From Novosphingobium panipatense (GTDB lineage Bacteria; Pseudomonadota; Alphaproteobacteria; Sphingomonadales; Sphingomonadaceae): 64,000 nucleotides of DNA. Of the stretch, positions 7,060-15,557 are shown piece by piece; positions within the stretch are counted from its first letter, which is position 1, and the number at the start of each line of letters is the position of its first letter. The position numbers and the translations under genes are program-made. The notes beneath the pieces were generated by a model. It ran no database searches. It was not told the origin of the DNA and was given only the letters and a program-made list of their open reading frames with translations. The stretch covers positions 1 through 64,000 of the forward strand of contig NZ_MSQB01000013.1 in NCBI RefSeq assembly GCF_002149965.1. Reading direction: 5' to 3'.

Positions 7060-8856
7060 ATGGCAATCGCACCGATCCTCAGCTGGGAGGGCCTCGGCCT
7101 TATCCAGGGCTCCGGCTGGCTCTTCAACGACCTCGACATCAACATCGCACCGCGCGACCGGCTGGCCCTGATCGGCCGCAACGGCGCAGGCAAGACGACG
7201 CTGCTCAAGCTGATCGCGGGCACTGTCGATGCCGACAGGGGCACGCGCTCGGTACAGCCCGGCACCCGCGTCGTCACGCTGGAACAGGACCCGTTCTTCA
7301 CCGGGTTCGACACCCTTCTGGATTTCACCATCCACGGCGACGACGCCCCGCCGCGCCATGAAGTGGAAGCCATCGCCGACCAGCTCGGCATCGACCTCTC
7401 GCGCGAGGCGAAAAGCGCATCGGGCGGCGAGCGCCGCCGCGCCGCGCTGTGCCGCGCCCTGGCCTCCGAGCCGGACCTGCTGCTGCTGGACGAGCCGACC
7501 AATCACCTCGATCTAGCCGCGATCGACTGGCTCGAATCCTGGCTCCAGCGCTACAACGGCGCTTTCGTGGTGATCAGCCACGATCGCACATTCCTGACCC
7601 GCCTGACCAACGCCACCCTCTGGCTCGATCGCGGCAGCCTGCGCCGCCGCGACATCGGCTTCGGCGGCTACGAGGCCTGGGAAGAGGAAGTCTACGCCGA
7701 GGAAGCCCGCGCCGCCGCCAAGCTCGACGCCAAGCTCAAGATCGAGGCGCACTGGCTGGAACGCGGCGTCACCGCCCGGCGCAAGCGCAACCAGGGCCGG
7801 CTTGCCAAGCTCTGGGAAATGCGCGCCCAGCGCGCTTCGATGATGGGGCCGCAGGGCGCCGCGAAGCTTGCCGTCGTGGCGGACGACAGCAAGACCAAGT
7901 CGGTCATCGTCGCCGAGCACGTCACCAAGACTTTCGGTACCGGAGAGAGCCAGCGCACGGTCATCAAGGACTTCAACTTGCGCATCCAGCGCGGCGACCG
8001 CATCGGCGTGGTCGGCGCCAACGGCTCGGGCAAGACCACCCTGCTCAAGATCCTGATGGGCGAACTGGCGCCGGATTCGGGCAAGGTCACCCGCGCCGCC
8101 ACGCTCGACGCCACCGTGATCGACCAGCAGCGCAGCCGGATGAGCCCCGAGATGCGCATCCGCGACGTCCTGGCCGAAGGCGGCGACTGGATCGACGTGC
8201 GCGGGGTCCGCAAGCACATACAGGGTTACCTCAAGGACTTCCTGTTCGACCCCGGCCTGGTCGAGGCGAAAGTCGGCACGCTTTCCGGCGGCGAGCGATC
8301 GCGCCTGCTGTTCGCGCGCGAGTTCGCGACCACATCCAACCTGCTGGTGCTGGACGAGCCGACCAACGATCTCGACCTCGAAACGCTCGACCTGCTTCAG
8401 GAAGTGATCGCCGACTACGACGGCACCGTGCTGATCGTCAGCCACGACCGCGACTTCCTGGACCGCACCGTCAACGTCACGCTCGGCCTCAACGGCTCTG
8501 GCCATATCGACGTGATCGCGGGCGGCTATGCCGATTGGGAGGCCAAGCGGCGCGAGCGCACCAGCGCGGGCAAGGCCAAGGCAAAAGGCGAAGCCACGCC
8601 GCCGCCCCCGCCGATGCCGCCGAAGAAAGGCAAGCTCTCCTACAAGGACCAGCGCGACTACGACCTACTTCCGGGGCGGATCGAGGCACTGGAAGCCGCC
8701 ATCGCGCGGGACGAGGCCGCCATGGCCGATCCGGCGCTCTACACCCGCGATCCCGTAAAGTTCGCCAGCCTGAGCGCTGCCATCGAGAAATCGCGCAGCG
8801 AAAAGGACGCGGCAGAGGAGCGCTGGCTCGAACTGGCGGAGCAAGTCGAAGGGTAA
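7060..8856 (+). CDS. ABC-F family ATPase (Uup-like)
   Basis: A 598-aa soluble protein with two ABC cassettes and no membrane segment, as in translation-associated ABC-F proteins. Cassette 1 has Walker A GRNGAGKTT (about residues 39-47), signature SGGERRR and Walker B LLLLDEPTNHLD. Cassette 2 has GANGSGKTT, LSGGERSR and LVLDEPTNDLD. Both H-loops are SHD. The linker between cassettes (about 200-270) is Arg/Lys-rich and helical. A Pro-rich segment (PPPPPMPPKKG) then leads to a C-terminal coiled coil, as in Uup, which binds branched DNA or the ribosome. The start at 7060 (MAIAPILSWEG) gives the usual N-terminus. It is divergent from the PepSY gene, and its stop codon abuts palindromic element B. 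Confidence 0.92.
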   Translation: MAIAPILSWEGLGLIQGSGWLFNDLDINIAPRDRLALIGRNGAGKTTLLKLIAGTVDADRGTRSVQPGTRVVTLEQDPFFTGFDTLLDFTIHGDDAPPRHEVEAIADQLGIDLSREAKSASGGERRRAALCRALASEPDLLLLDEPTNHLDLAAIDWLESWLQRYNGAFVVISHDRTFLTRLTNATLWLDRGSLRRRDIGFGGYEAWEEEVYAEEARAAAKLDAKLKIEAHWLERGVTARRKRNQGRLAKLWEMRAQRASMMGPQGAAKLAVVADDSKTKSVIVAEHVTKTFGTGESQRTVIKDFNLRIQRGDRIGVVGANGSGKTTLLKILMGELAPDSGKVTRAATLDATVIDQQRSRMSPEMRIRDVLAEGGDWIDVRGVRKHIQGYLKDFLFDPGLVEAKVGTLSGGERSRLLFAREFATTSNLLVLDEPTNDLDLETLDLLQEVIADYDGTVLIVSHDRDFLDRTVNVTLGLNGSGHIDVIAGGYADWEAKRRERTSAGKAKAKGEATPPPPPMPPKKGKLSYKDQRDYDLLPGRIEALEAAIARDEAAMADPALYTRDPVKFASLSAAIEKSRSEKDAAEERWLELAEQVEG

Positions 8857-9009
8857 GAGTTTGTTTGAAAATCCGCCGCAAGGCGGATTTTGGCGGCACC
8901 GGCCCACGCCCCCACCCGACCTCCCACGAGTGTATCCTGATGGGAGGTCGGGTGGGGGCGTGGGCCGGTGCCGCATAAAATGCCCATCGGGCATTTTTCA
9001 AACAGGCTC
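8857..9009. repeat. Long palindromic terminator-like element, copy B (complete)
   Basis: Starts immediately after the TAA of the ABC-F gene. Order: terminal segment with TTTGAAAAT, hairpin AAATCCGCC/GGCGGATTT, a perfect 34-bp inverted repeat (8893-8926 and 8941-8974) with a 14-nt loop containing TATCCT, hairpin AAATGCCC/GGGCATTT, and an inverted terminal segment ending CAGGCTC. The left hairpin followed by T residues is a plausible intrinsic terminator for the ABC-F gene. The right half faces a plus-strand gene start. Confidence 0.9.
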
Positions 9010-9087
9010 TCCGCTCACTCTCTCCTTGTCAGGACGAGGCGTCCAGCCGATGAGCGGCAGACACAACCGTCAGGCAGCAGGGAAACG

Positions 9088-9660
9088 ATGATCAACCGTA
9101 TCCGCGATATCCGCTTGCAGAAGGGGCTGACTCTGGCGGATGTCGCGGCGGCATGTCGCCCTGCGACGACGGCCCAGACCATCGGTCGCCTCGAAACCGG
9201 CACCCGCAATCTTTCCCTGGCCTGGATGAACCGCATCGCGGCGGCGCTTGAGGTCGAGCCTGAAAGCCTGCTGCGCAGCGCCGCGAGCGAGCCGGCCCGC
9301 ATCGTCGCCGTTCTCTCGGAAAGCGGCCCGGAAAGCCCCCGAGCGCCACGCGAGGCGCTGCTTCCCAGCGAGCTTGCCGGGGACGCTCGATGGCTCGTCA
9401 TGGAGGTGGAGGCTTCCTGCGGGGAGTACCGGGCCGGAGATCAGGTCTGGCTGCGGCAGCACGGCCCGCAGGACGCGGCGCGCCTGATGAACCGCGACGT
9501 GCTGCTGCCCGCGCCCGGCGGCCGCTTCGCCTTCGGCCGCCTGCTCGACTTCGGCGACGCGGGCGCTGTGCTCCTGCCGCCTGCCAATGGCTGCAAACCC
9601 TTGACCCTGGAACATCCGCAGTGGCTGGCAGTTGCGGAGATGCTCGTCAGAAAGCTCTAA
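9088..9660 (+). CDS. XRE-family helix-turn-helix regulator with LexA/S24-like C-terminal domain
   Basis: A 190-aa predicted transcription factor. Residues 1-60 form a Cro/cI-type HTH (IRDIRLQKGLTLADVAAAC, then TIGRLETGTRNLSLAWMNRIA). Residues about 95-190 look like the beta-rich S24/LexA fold (LVMEVEASCGEYRAGDQVWLR). I do not see a Ser-Lys catalytic pair, so self-cleavage is unlikely. Such proteins commonly sense small ligands or redox state. The start at 9088 has AGCAGGGA upstream. The glycosyltransferase gene follows 24 nt downstream on the same strand, so the two are probably co-transcribed. Confidence 0.8.
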   Translation: MINRIRDIRLQKGLTLADVAAACRPATTAQTIGRLETGTRNLSLAWMNRIAAALEVEPESLLRSAASEPARIVAVLSESGPESPRAPREALLPSELAGDARWLVMEVEASCGEYRAGDQVWLRQHGPQDAARLMNRDVLLPAPGGRFAFGRLLDFGDAGAVLLPPANGCKPLTLEHPQWLAVAEMLVRKL

Positions 9661-9684
9661 CTTTCGCCCCTTAAAAGGCCCTCC

Positions 9685-10893
9685 ATGCGCATCCTTTCCC
9701 TCGCCACCCTGTTTCCCAATCCGGTGAAGCCTAGTTTCGGCGTCTTCGTCGGCGACCAGATGCGGGCAATTGTCGCCGGGGGAGAGGTGGACCTTACGAT
9801 GGTCAGCCCCATCGGCGTGCCGCCCTGGCCGCTGTCGCGCCGTCACCCTTACGACAAACTCAGGCATATTCCCGAATCCAGCGATTTCGCCGGCCTCCAA
9901 GTCCATTATCCCAAGTTCACGCTGATCCCGAAAATCGGGGGGGGCAGCAATCCCGCCAGGATCGCCCGTGCCGTGCTGCCGCTGGTGCGCCGCCTCCATG
10001 CCGAGCAGCCGTTCGACCTGATCGACGCGCAGTTCTTCTTCCCGGACGGCCCTGCCGCCGCGCTGATCGCCCGCGAACTGGGACTGCCGCTGACCATCAA
10101 GTCGCGCGGGGCCGATATCCACTACTGGGGGCAGCGCCCCGCCGCGCTGAAACAGATGCAGCAGGCCGCGCACCAGGCCGCCGGCATGCTCGCGGTGAGC
10201 AGTGCCCTGCGCGACGACATGGTGGCGCTGGGAATGCCGCAGGAGCGCATCGGCATTCACTATACCGGGCTCGATCACGAACGTTTCCACCCGATCGAAC
10301 GCGGCGCCGCCCGCGCGCTCATTTCGGCCATGCCCAATCTCGGCATATGGTCCGAGGGACCGCTCATCGTGACCCCCGGCTCGCTGATCCCGCGCAAGGG
10401 CCAGCGGCTGGTGATCGAGGCGCTCGCCCACCTGCCCGACGCGCGCCTTGCCCTGGCCGGGGCCGGAGAGGACGAGAAGCCCCTGCGCGCCCTGGCCGAC
10501 TGGCTGGGCGTGGGTGACCGGGTGCAGTTCCTCGGCCTCGTCGGCCACGACCTGCTGCCGCATGTCCTCTGCGCAGCGGATGTGCTGGTACTGCCCTCGG
10601 CCAGTGAAGGGCTTGCGAATGTCTGGGTTGAGGGACTGGCCTGCGGCACCCCGATCGTCATCCCCGACATCGGCGGCGCGCGCGAGGTGGTGCAGGACGA
10701 GAGCGCCGGTCGCATCGCCGCCCGCACGCCCGAGGCAATCGCCGATGCCGTGCGCGATATCCTGGCCGATCCGCCGAGCCAGGCGGATGTCTCGGCCAAT
10801 GTCAGCCGCTTCTCCTGGGGCGTCAACGCGCAGAACCTGGTGCGCTTCTGGTGCGATATCCTCTCCGGCGAAAAGATCGACGCCGCCGCCTGA
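9685..10893 (+). CDS. GT4-family glycosyltransferase
   Basis: A 402-aa GT-B fold retaining glycosyltransferase. The N-terminal acceptor domain begins MRILSLATLFPN and includes PFDLIDAQFFFPDG. The C-terminal donor domain shows VTPGSLIPRKGQ, the nucleotide-sugar contact region around LVLPSASEGLANVWVEGLA, and the E-x7-E motif of GT4 (EGLANVWVE). No signal peptide or membrane helix is present, consistent with a cytoplasmic or peripheral membrane enzyme making a surface polysaccharide or glycolipid. The sugar and acceptor are not predictable. It lies 24 nt after the XRE regulator and ends at a strong terminator shared with secF. Confidence 0.88.
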   Translation: MRILSLATLFPNPVKPSFGVFVGDQMRAIVAGGEVDLTMVSPIGVPPWPLSRRHPYDKLRHIPESSDFAGLQVHYPKFTLIPKIGGGSNPARIARAVLPLVRRLHAEQPFDLIDAQFFFPDGPAAALIARELGLPLTIKSRGADIHYWGQRPAALKQMQQAAHQAAGMLAVSSALRDDMVALGMPQERIGIHYTGLDHERFHPIERGAARALISAMPNLGIWSEGPLIVTPGSLIPRKGQRLVIEALAHLPDARLALAGAGEDEKPLRALADWLGVGDRVQFLGLVGHDLLPHVLCAADVLVLPSASEGLANVWVEGLACGTPIVIPDIGGAREVVQDESAGRIAARTPEAIADAVRDILADPPSQADVSANVSRFSWGVNAQNLVRFWCDILSGEKIDAAA

Positions 10894-10900
10894 TAAGAAA

Positions 10901-10932
10901 AAGGCCGCCCCCTTGCGGGAGCGGCCCTTTCG
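10901..10932. terminator. Terminator between glycosyltransferase and secF
   Basis: GGCCGC / GCGGCC stem (10903-10908, 10921-10926), extended inside by CCC/GGG. An A-run lies on the left and CTTTCG on the right, so it can serve both convergent genes. Confidence 0.8.
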
Positions 10933-10954
10933 TTGCCAGATCAAGGTCGCCGCC

Positions 10955-11941
10955 TCAGGGACGCGCACCGGTCTCCCGGGCAAGGCGTTCCTGCCGGTCG
11001 ATATCGGTTTCCTTCTTCACGAAGGTATCCGACTTCACGCCCAGCCAGATCAGGATCGGCGCAGACATGAAGATCGAGCTGTAAGTACCGATAAAGATGC
11101 CCAGCGTGATGGCGGCGGTGAAGCCGAAGATCACGTCGGGGCCGAGCAGCAGCAGCGATACCAGCATGATCAACACCGAAAGCGAGGTGGCGATCGTGCG
11201 CGACAGCGTCTCGTTCACCGAGAGGTCGAGCAGTTCGTTCATCGGCATGCGGCGATGCTTCTTCATGTTCTCGCGGATACGGTCATAGACCACGATCTTG
11301 TCGTTCAGCGAGTAACCCAGCAGCGTCAGCAGTGCCGCGACGATGTTGAGGTCGAACTCCATCTGCGTCAGCGAGAACATGCCCACGGTCAGCAGGATAT
11401 CCTGCACCAGCGCGAAGAGCGCGCCGACCGCGAACTGCCATTCGAAACGGATCCAGATGTAGATCGAGATGCAGATCATCGCGAGCCCGAGCGCCAGCAT
11501 GCCGGTGTGGAACAGCTCGCCCGAGACTTTGCCCGAGACCGAGTCGACACCGTCGACGCGGGCATCCGCGAAGTCGTGGCGCACCTTTTCGGTAATCTTG
11601 CGAGCCATGCCGTCGGCCAGCTTCGGATTGTCCTCCGCGCCTTCGGGAAGTTTCATGCGCACCGAGACTTCGTTCGGCTTGCCGAACGTCTGGATGACCG
11701 GTTCGCCGAAGCCAAGCGAATCGACGCTCTCGCGCAGCTTGCCGACCGGCGCGGTCGCGCTCTGCTCGAAGGTCACGCGGATCATCTGGCCGCCGACGAA
11801 ATCGACGCCCAGATTGAGACCGTGGGTGAACAGCAGCACGACCGAGGCGGCCATCGCCAGCAGGTTGGTGATGAAGAACGGCCACTGCCAGCGCAGGAAG
11901 TGGATGTTCGTATTATCGGGAATGAGCTTTAGGAGCTTCAT
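10955..11941 (-). CDS. secF: Protein translocase subunit SecF
   Basis: A 328-aa inner-membrane subunit of the SecDF-YajC complex, which uses the proton gradient to help pull secreted proteins across the membrane. Six membrane helices are expected. Visible marks are the first helix (ITNLLAMAASVVLLF), the GVDFVGGQMIRV motif opening the periplasmic P1 domain, the GYSLNDKIVVYDRIRENMK segment in helix 4, and the downstream NETLSRTIATSLSVL region. It follows secD with a 12-nt gap in a yajC-secD-secF operon. Length is normal for alphaproteobacteria. Confidence 0.97.
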   Translation of the reverse strand: MKLLKLIPDNTNIHFLRWQWPFFITNLLAMAASVVLLFTHGLNLGVDFVGGQMIRVTFEQSATAPVGKLRESVDSLGFGEPVIQTFGKPNEVSVRMKLPEGAEDNPKLADGMARKITEKVRHDFADARVDGVDSVSGKVSGELFHTGMLALGLAMICISIYIWIRFEWQFAVGALFALVQDILLTVGMFSLTQMEFDLNIVAALLTLLGYSLNDKIVVYDRIRENMKKHRRMPMNELLDLSVNETLSRTIATSLSVLIMLVSLLLLGPDVIFGFTAAITLGIFIGTYSSIFMSAPILIWLGVKSDTFVKKETDIDRQERLARETGARP

Positions 11942-11953
11942 GCGCCAATACCT

Positions 11954-13567
11954 TTAAACGTTCAGGTCGCTGGGACGGGCGCGACGCAGCCAGCCCGCAA
12001 CCCACATGCGGCTCATCGTGACGGCGGTGAACACCGAAGTGACGATACCGATCATGAGCACGACGGCGAAACCGCGAACCGGGCCGGAGCCGAAGGCGAA
12101 CATCAGCACTGCCGAGATGGCGTTGGTGATGTTGGCATCGAAAATGGCGCGGCTGGCTTCCTTGTAGCCCAGTTCCACCGCCTGCACGACACGGCGGCCG
12201 CGATGGCGTTCCTCACGGATGCGCTCGTTGATAAGCACGTTGGCGTCGACCGCCGCGCCGATGGTGAGAACGAAACCGGCGATGCCCGGCAGGGTCAGCG
12301 TGGTTCCCAGCACGGCCATCACGCCCAGGATCATCAGCACGTTGATGAACAGCGCGATGTTCGCATAGGCGCCGAAGCGGCCATAGGTCAGGAAGATGAA
12401 CAGCATCAGCAGCACGGTGCCGACGCCCATGGCGACGACGCCCTTCTGGATCGAATCGGCGCCGAGATCGGGACCGACGGTGCGTTCCTCGACCACGGTG
12501 AGATCGACCGGCAGCGCGCCCGAACGCAGCGCGATGGCAAGCTGGGTTGCCGACTGCACGTTGAAGCTGCCCGAGATCTGGGCACTGCCGCCCAGGATCG
12601 CCTCGTTGATGCTCGGCGCCGAAAGCACCTTGCCGTCGAGGATGATCGCGAAGCGCTTGTTCACGTTCTCGCTGGTCAGCTTGGCGAACTTCTCGCCGCC
12701 CTGCTGGTTGAAGGTGATCGAGACGACCGCCGCATTGGTCTTCGGGTCGAAGGCCTGCTTGGCATCGGTCAGTTCGTCGCCCTTGATGCCGCCAAGACGC
12801 TTGACCGCAAGGTAAGGAACGCCGCCTGCCGCGGGATCGTTGGGATCGGCGTAAGGCACGATCTCGTCGCCCGGAGGCACGATGCCCTTGGCCAGGTCGC
12901 TCGGCACGGCGGTCTCGTCGACCAGCTTGAATTCGAGCTTGGCAGTCTGACCGAGCAGGTTCTTCAGCGCCTGCGGATCCTGGAGGCCGGGAACCTGCAC
13001 GTCGATGCGGGTGCCGCCGAGACGGCGGATATCCGGCTCCTTGGTGCCGAGCGCGTCGATACGCTTGCGCACCACTTCCACGGCGGTTTCCATCGCGCTG
13101 CTGATCGCCAGGTCGATACCGGCCTGAGTCGGCACGAGGATGAAACGCGTGCCGTCGCGCACAGTGATATCCCAGTCGCGCTGGCCGGTGAGGCCCGCGC
13201 CCGAGGTCAGCGGCAGGATCGCCTCACGAGCGGCATCGACTTGCGAAGCGTCGCGCACGGTGAAGGCAAGCTGGCCGCCGGTGCTGGAAAAATCGCCGAT
13301 GGCGATGGTCGGGCTGGCCTGGCGCAGGCGCGTGCGCACGGATTCTTCCATGCCTTCGAGGCGCTGCTGCACGACCTGCTGACGGTTGGCCTCCAGCAGG
13401 AGGCGGCTGCCGCCGGCCAGGTCGAGGCCGAGATTGATCTTGGGCTCCGGCAGGAAATCGGGCCAGCGCGCATTGGTCAGCGAGACCAGCGACGGCACGG
13501 CGCAAAGGGCGATGACGATCGTCAGCCCCCAGTACCAGAGCTTCTTCCAGGTAGGAAATTCGAGCAT
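11954..13567 (-). CDS. secD: Protein translocase subunit SecD
   Basis: A 537-aa partner of SecF. It has an N-terminal membrane helix (LWYWGLTIVIALCAVPSLV), the conserved GLDLAGGSRLLLE motif, a large periplasmic domain with base and head parts, and five C-terminal membrane helices. These include GAAVDANVLINERIREE, whose Asp belongs to the proton path. The position between yajC and secF on the same strand is the standard arrangement. A short upstream intergenic hairpin at 13622-13649 separates it from yajC. Confidence 0.97.
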   Translation of the reverse strand: MLEFPTWKKLWYWGLTIVIALCAVPSLVSLTNARWPDFLPEPKINLGLDLAGGSRLLLEANRQQVVQQRLEGMEESVRTRLRQASPTIAIGDFSSTGGQLAFTVRDASQVDAAREAILPLTSGAGLTGQRDWDITVRDGTRFILVPTQAGIDLAISSAMETAVEVVRKRIDALGTKEPDIRRLGGTRIDVQVPGLQDPQALKNLLGQTAKLEFKLVDETAVPSDLAKGIVPPGDEIVPYADPNDPAAGGVPYLAVKRLGGIKGDELTDAKQAFDPKTNAAVVSITFNQQGGEKFAKLTSENVNKRFAIILDGKVLSAPSINEAILGGSAQISGSFNVQSATQLAIALRSGALPVDLTVVEERTVGPDLGADSIQKGVVAMGVGTVLLMLFIFLTYGRFGAYANIALFINVLMILGVMAVLGTTLTLPGIAGFVLTIGAAVDANVLINERIREERHRGRRVVQAVELGYKEASRAIFDANITNAISAVLMFAFGSGPVRGFAVVLMIGIVTSVFTAVTMSRMWVAGWLRRARPSDLNV

Positions 13568-13621
13568 AGCCTGTGGCTTCTCTCCGAAAGAGCGGCCGTT
13601 TCCGGCTGCTCCATGATCTCG

Positions 13622-13649
13622 GGCACCGCCGGGAAAGCCCGGCGATGCC
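13622..13649 (-). other. Intercistronic hairpin in the yajC-secD gap
   Basis: CGCCGGG / CCCGGCG (13627-13633, 13638-13644) with a 4-nt AAAG loop, extended by GGCA/TGCC beyond one mismatch. There is no T-run, so it is more likely an mRNA processing or stability element between yajC and secD than a terminator. Confidence 0.55.
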
Positions 13650-13655
13650 AGAATG

Positions 13656-13991
13656 TCAGTCGTTCGCGGGCTTGGAACCGGCCGGCGGGATCACGTCGAC
13701 AATGGTCGACTTGACCGCCTTCACGACGACGCCCTGGGCCAGCTGGATATCGGCGTAGTTGTCGTCGATCTTCACGATCTTGCCGACGAGGCCGCCACCG
13801 GTCAGCACTTCGTCGCCCTTCTTGAGCGCGGAGAGCTTGTTCTTGTGCTCCTTCTGCTGCTTCATCTGCGGACGCAGGATGAGGAACCAGAAGATCACCG
13901 CCATCGCAACGAACGGCAGGTACTGGATCCATGCCGGCGGAGCGCCGGCAGGAGCGGCGGCGGCGAGCTGGTTGAGAATCGAGCTTTGCAT
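13656..13991 (-). CDS. yajC: Preprotein translocase subunit YajC
   Basis: A 111-aa single-pass inner-membrane protein. The N-terminal helix WIQYLPFVAMAVIFWFLILRPQ ends in the family mark RPQMKQQKEHK, and a small beta domain follows with the GDEVLTGGGLVGKI motif. It associates with SecDF. It is the first gene of yajC-secD-secF. The start at 13991 (MQSSILNQL) gives the usual length; the longer frame upstream has no family resemblance. Confidence 0.96.
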   Translation of the reverse strand: MQSSILNQLAAAAPAGAPPAWIQYLPFVAMAVIFWFLILRPQMKQQKEHKNKLSALKKGDEVLTGGGLVGKIVKIDDNYADIQLAQGVVVKAVKSTIVDVIPPAGSKPAND

Positions 13992-14284
13992 TGAACTGAA
14001 GGGCCTTCTCGTCGTTTCGTGCCGGCGCGGCACTGCGCGGCATCCGATGTGCCGCACGCCTCGCCGGGAAAATCCATTCATGGACTTTGCCGGATGCGCG
14101 CGGTTAGCAACAAAGCGAAGCACTGGCAACGCGCGGCCTTCCTGCCGAAAGCCGCCATCCCCCACGAGCCTTGCCGGAGCCGCTGGCAGATAGGTATCCA
14201 CAGGTCCGGTTCAAGCCGCTTGAAGAAAGTGTCATTCAGACGCTTGCGCTCTCAAAATATGCTGCCTATAGGGCGCCCTCCGGT

Positions 14285-14361
14285 CGGGACGTAGCGCAGC
14301 CTGGTAGCGCATCACACTGGGGGTGTGGGGGTCGGAGGTTCGAATCCTCTCGTCCCGACCA
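14285..14361 (+). tRNA. tRNA-Pro (anticodon GGG)
   Basis: 77-nt cloverleaf. The acceptor stem CGGGACG pairs with CGTCCCG, and the discriminator is A with encoded CCA. The anticodon arm TCACA-CTGGGGG-TGTGG places GGG at positions 34-36. The T arm is GGAGG-TTCGAAT-CCTCT. Confidence 0.95.
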
Positions 14362-14369
14362 ATGAAAAA

Positions 14370-14408
14370 AACGCCGCTTCCTGCTTCGCGCAGGAGGCGG
14401 CGTTTTTC
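14370..14408 (+). terminator. Rho-independent terminator after tRNA-Pro
   Basis: AACGCCGC / GCGGCGTT stem enclosing a second CCTGC / GCAGG stem, followed by TTTTTCG. It lies 9 nt past the tRNA. Confidence 0.9.
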
Positions 14409-14617
14409 GTTTCGGCACATGCCGCTGCCCTCCCCGCCTGACCCACCTGACCGAAACGCCGGCACTACGCCGGTTCACCGACCGGCGCGGGCACCGCTCA
14501 TCCATACAAATGATGTTACCCCATGAACCGGATGGGCGGAACGCCCGGTAATGCTTGACGCAAAATCGCAGCAAGGTCATTCGAAGAGTAATTCGGTCTA
14601 TTGTTCGGGGGGTCAGA

Positions 14618-14968
14618 ATGAAATTCACATTTGCAGCGGTCGCGCTTGCCTTTGTCGCATTTTCCGCCGCGCCGTCCGCAGCCCAGACCTCCACTTGCTA
14701 TCGCTTGGGCAATGTCGCCAGTTGCTCATTCCAGCCCAATGCCGACAATCCCGCCCAGCAGCGCTATTCCGGCTTCCAGGAAGTCGAACGCCTCCACAAC
14801 CAGAACGAGGAGCGAGAAGAGGCCCGCAAGCAGCAGGGCCTGCGCGAGGAAGTGGGCGCGCTGGTGGCCGACGGGAAATGTGCCGACGCGCGCAAGGCCG
14901 CGCTGCGAGCAGGCGATTTCGCCCTTGCAGACCAGGCGGGCGCCATGTGCAAGCCCGCCCAGCGCTGA
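14618..14968 (+). CDS. Small exported protein of unknown function (116 aa)
   Basis: An exported protein with a clear signal peptide (MKFTFAAVALAFVAFSAAPSAAQ). The mature part contains a Cys pair (TCYRLGNVASC), a highly charged Glu/Arg/Gln helix (QNEEREEARKQQGLREEVG), and a C-terminal helix with two more cysteines (KCADARKAALR, AGAMC). The Cys pairs suggest disulfides in the periplasm. The start is chosen at 14618, where a GGGGG stretch lies 7 nt upstream; an in-frame ATG at 14555 would spoil the signal peptide. The family is not recognised. Confidence 0.7.
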   Translation: MKFTFAAVALAFVAFSAAPSAAQTSTCYRLGNVASCSFQPNADNPAQQRYSGFQEVERLHNQNEEREEARKQQGLREEVGALVADGKCADARKAALRAGDFALADQAGAMCKPAQR

Positions 14969-15074
14969 CGGAACCGAGACGCCGGCTCGCTTGATCCGGC
15001 AAGTCTGGAGCATTTTCCTACATCGACGGATTCGATTATCTGGTTGCGGGCCACCATCAAGGGAGTGCCCGAAA

Positions 15075-15488
15075 ATGCCCCTGTTCGATTCGATACTCTC
15101 GCCGGTCTCGAAGATCATCGACAAGGTGATTCCCGACCCGGAAGCCCGCGACCGCGCCAAGCTGGAACTGCTCAAGCTCGAAAATTCACAGGAACTCCAG
15201 CTGCTTCAGGCCAGCCTTTCGCCCATCATCGCAGAAGCCTCCTCCAGCGATCCCTGGACGAGCCGCGCCCGGCCGAGCTTTCTCTACGTCATCTACGCCA
15301 TGATTCTCTGGGCTTTGCCGATGGGCCTGATCGGCGCCTTCAGCCCGGCCACCGCCCGCGCCATCGGCGAGGCCATGACGGCCTATCTCAGCGGCATTCC
15401 CGAGCCGCTCTACGCCCTCTTCGGCACCGGCTACCTCGGCTATTCGGCCATGCGCCAATGGGGCAAGACCAGAGGCAGCGATCGTTAA
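15075..15488 (+). CDS. Holin-like small membrane protein
   Basis: A 137-aa protein resembling the holin_3TMs family of phage and gene-transfer-agent lysis cassettes. It has an amphipathic N-terminus (MPLFDSILSPVSKIIDKVIP), a charged helix with ARDRAKLELLKLENSQELQ, and two hydrophobic segments: about residues 68-89 (SFLYVIYAMILWALPMGLIG) and 107-126. It ends in the YLGYSAMRQWGKTRG motif. No endolysin or other phage gene is nearby, so it is an orphan. It may be a domesticated remnant or may serve in envelope export. The start at 15075 follows GGGAG at 8-10 nt. Confidence 0.75.
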   Translation: MPLFDSILSPVSKIIDKVIPDPEARDRAKLELLKLENSQELQLLQASLSPIIAEASSSDPWTSRARPSFLYVIYAMILWALPMGLIGAFSPATARAIGEAMTAYLSGIPEPLYALFGTGYLGYSAMRQWGKTRGSDR

Positions 15489-15503
15489 GGTTTAGCCGCT
15501 AAC

Positions 15504-15552
15504 GCTCCTTGTGGGGCGGCCTTCCCTGCCTCTACCCCGCCCCACAAGGAGC
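15504..15552 (+). promoter_or_regulatory. Perfect 16-bp hairpin that covers the ribosome site of the lipoprotein gene
   Basis: Arms 15504-15519 and 15537-15552 are exactly complementary with a 17-nt loop. The right arm contains AAGGAG (15546-15551), the only good Shine-Dalgarno for the GTG start at 15558. The hairpin would block translation when folded. It may alternatively end transcription of the holin-like gene, but no T-run follows it. Confidence 0.7.
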
Positions 15553-15557
15553 TAAGA

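Noticed and set aside
15075..15488. Prophage remnant
   Set aside because: Only one holin-like gene is found; neighbours are ordinary envelope and tRNA genes.
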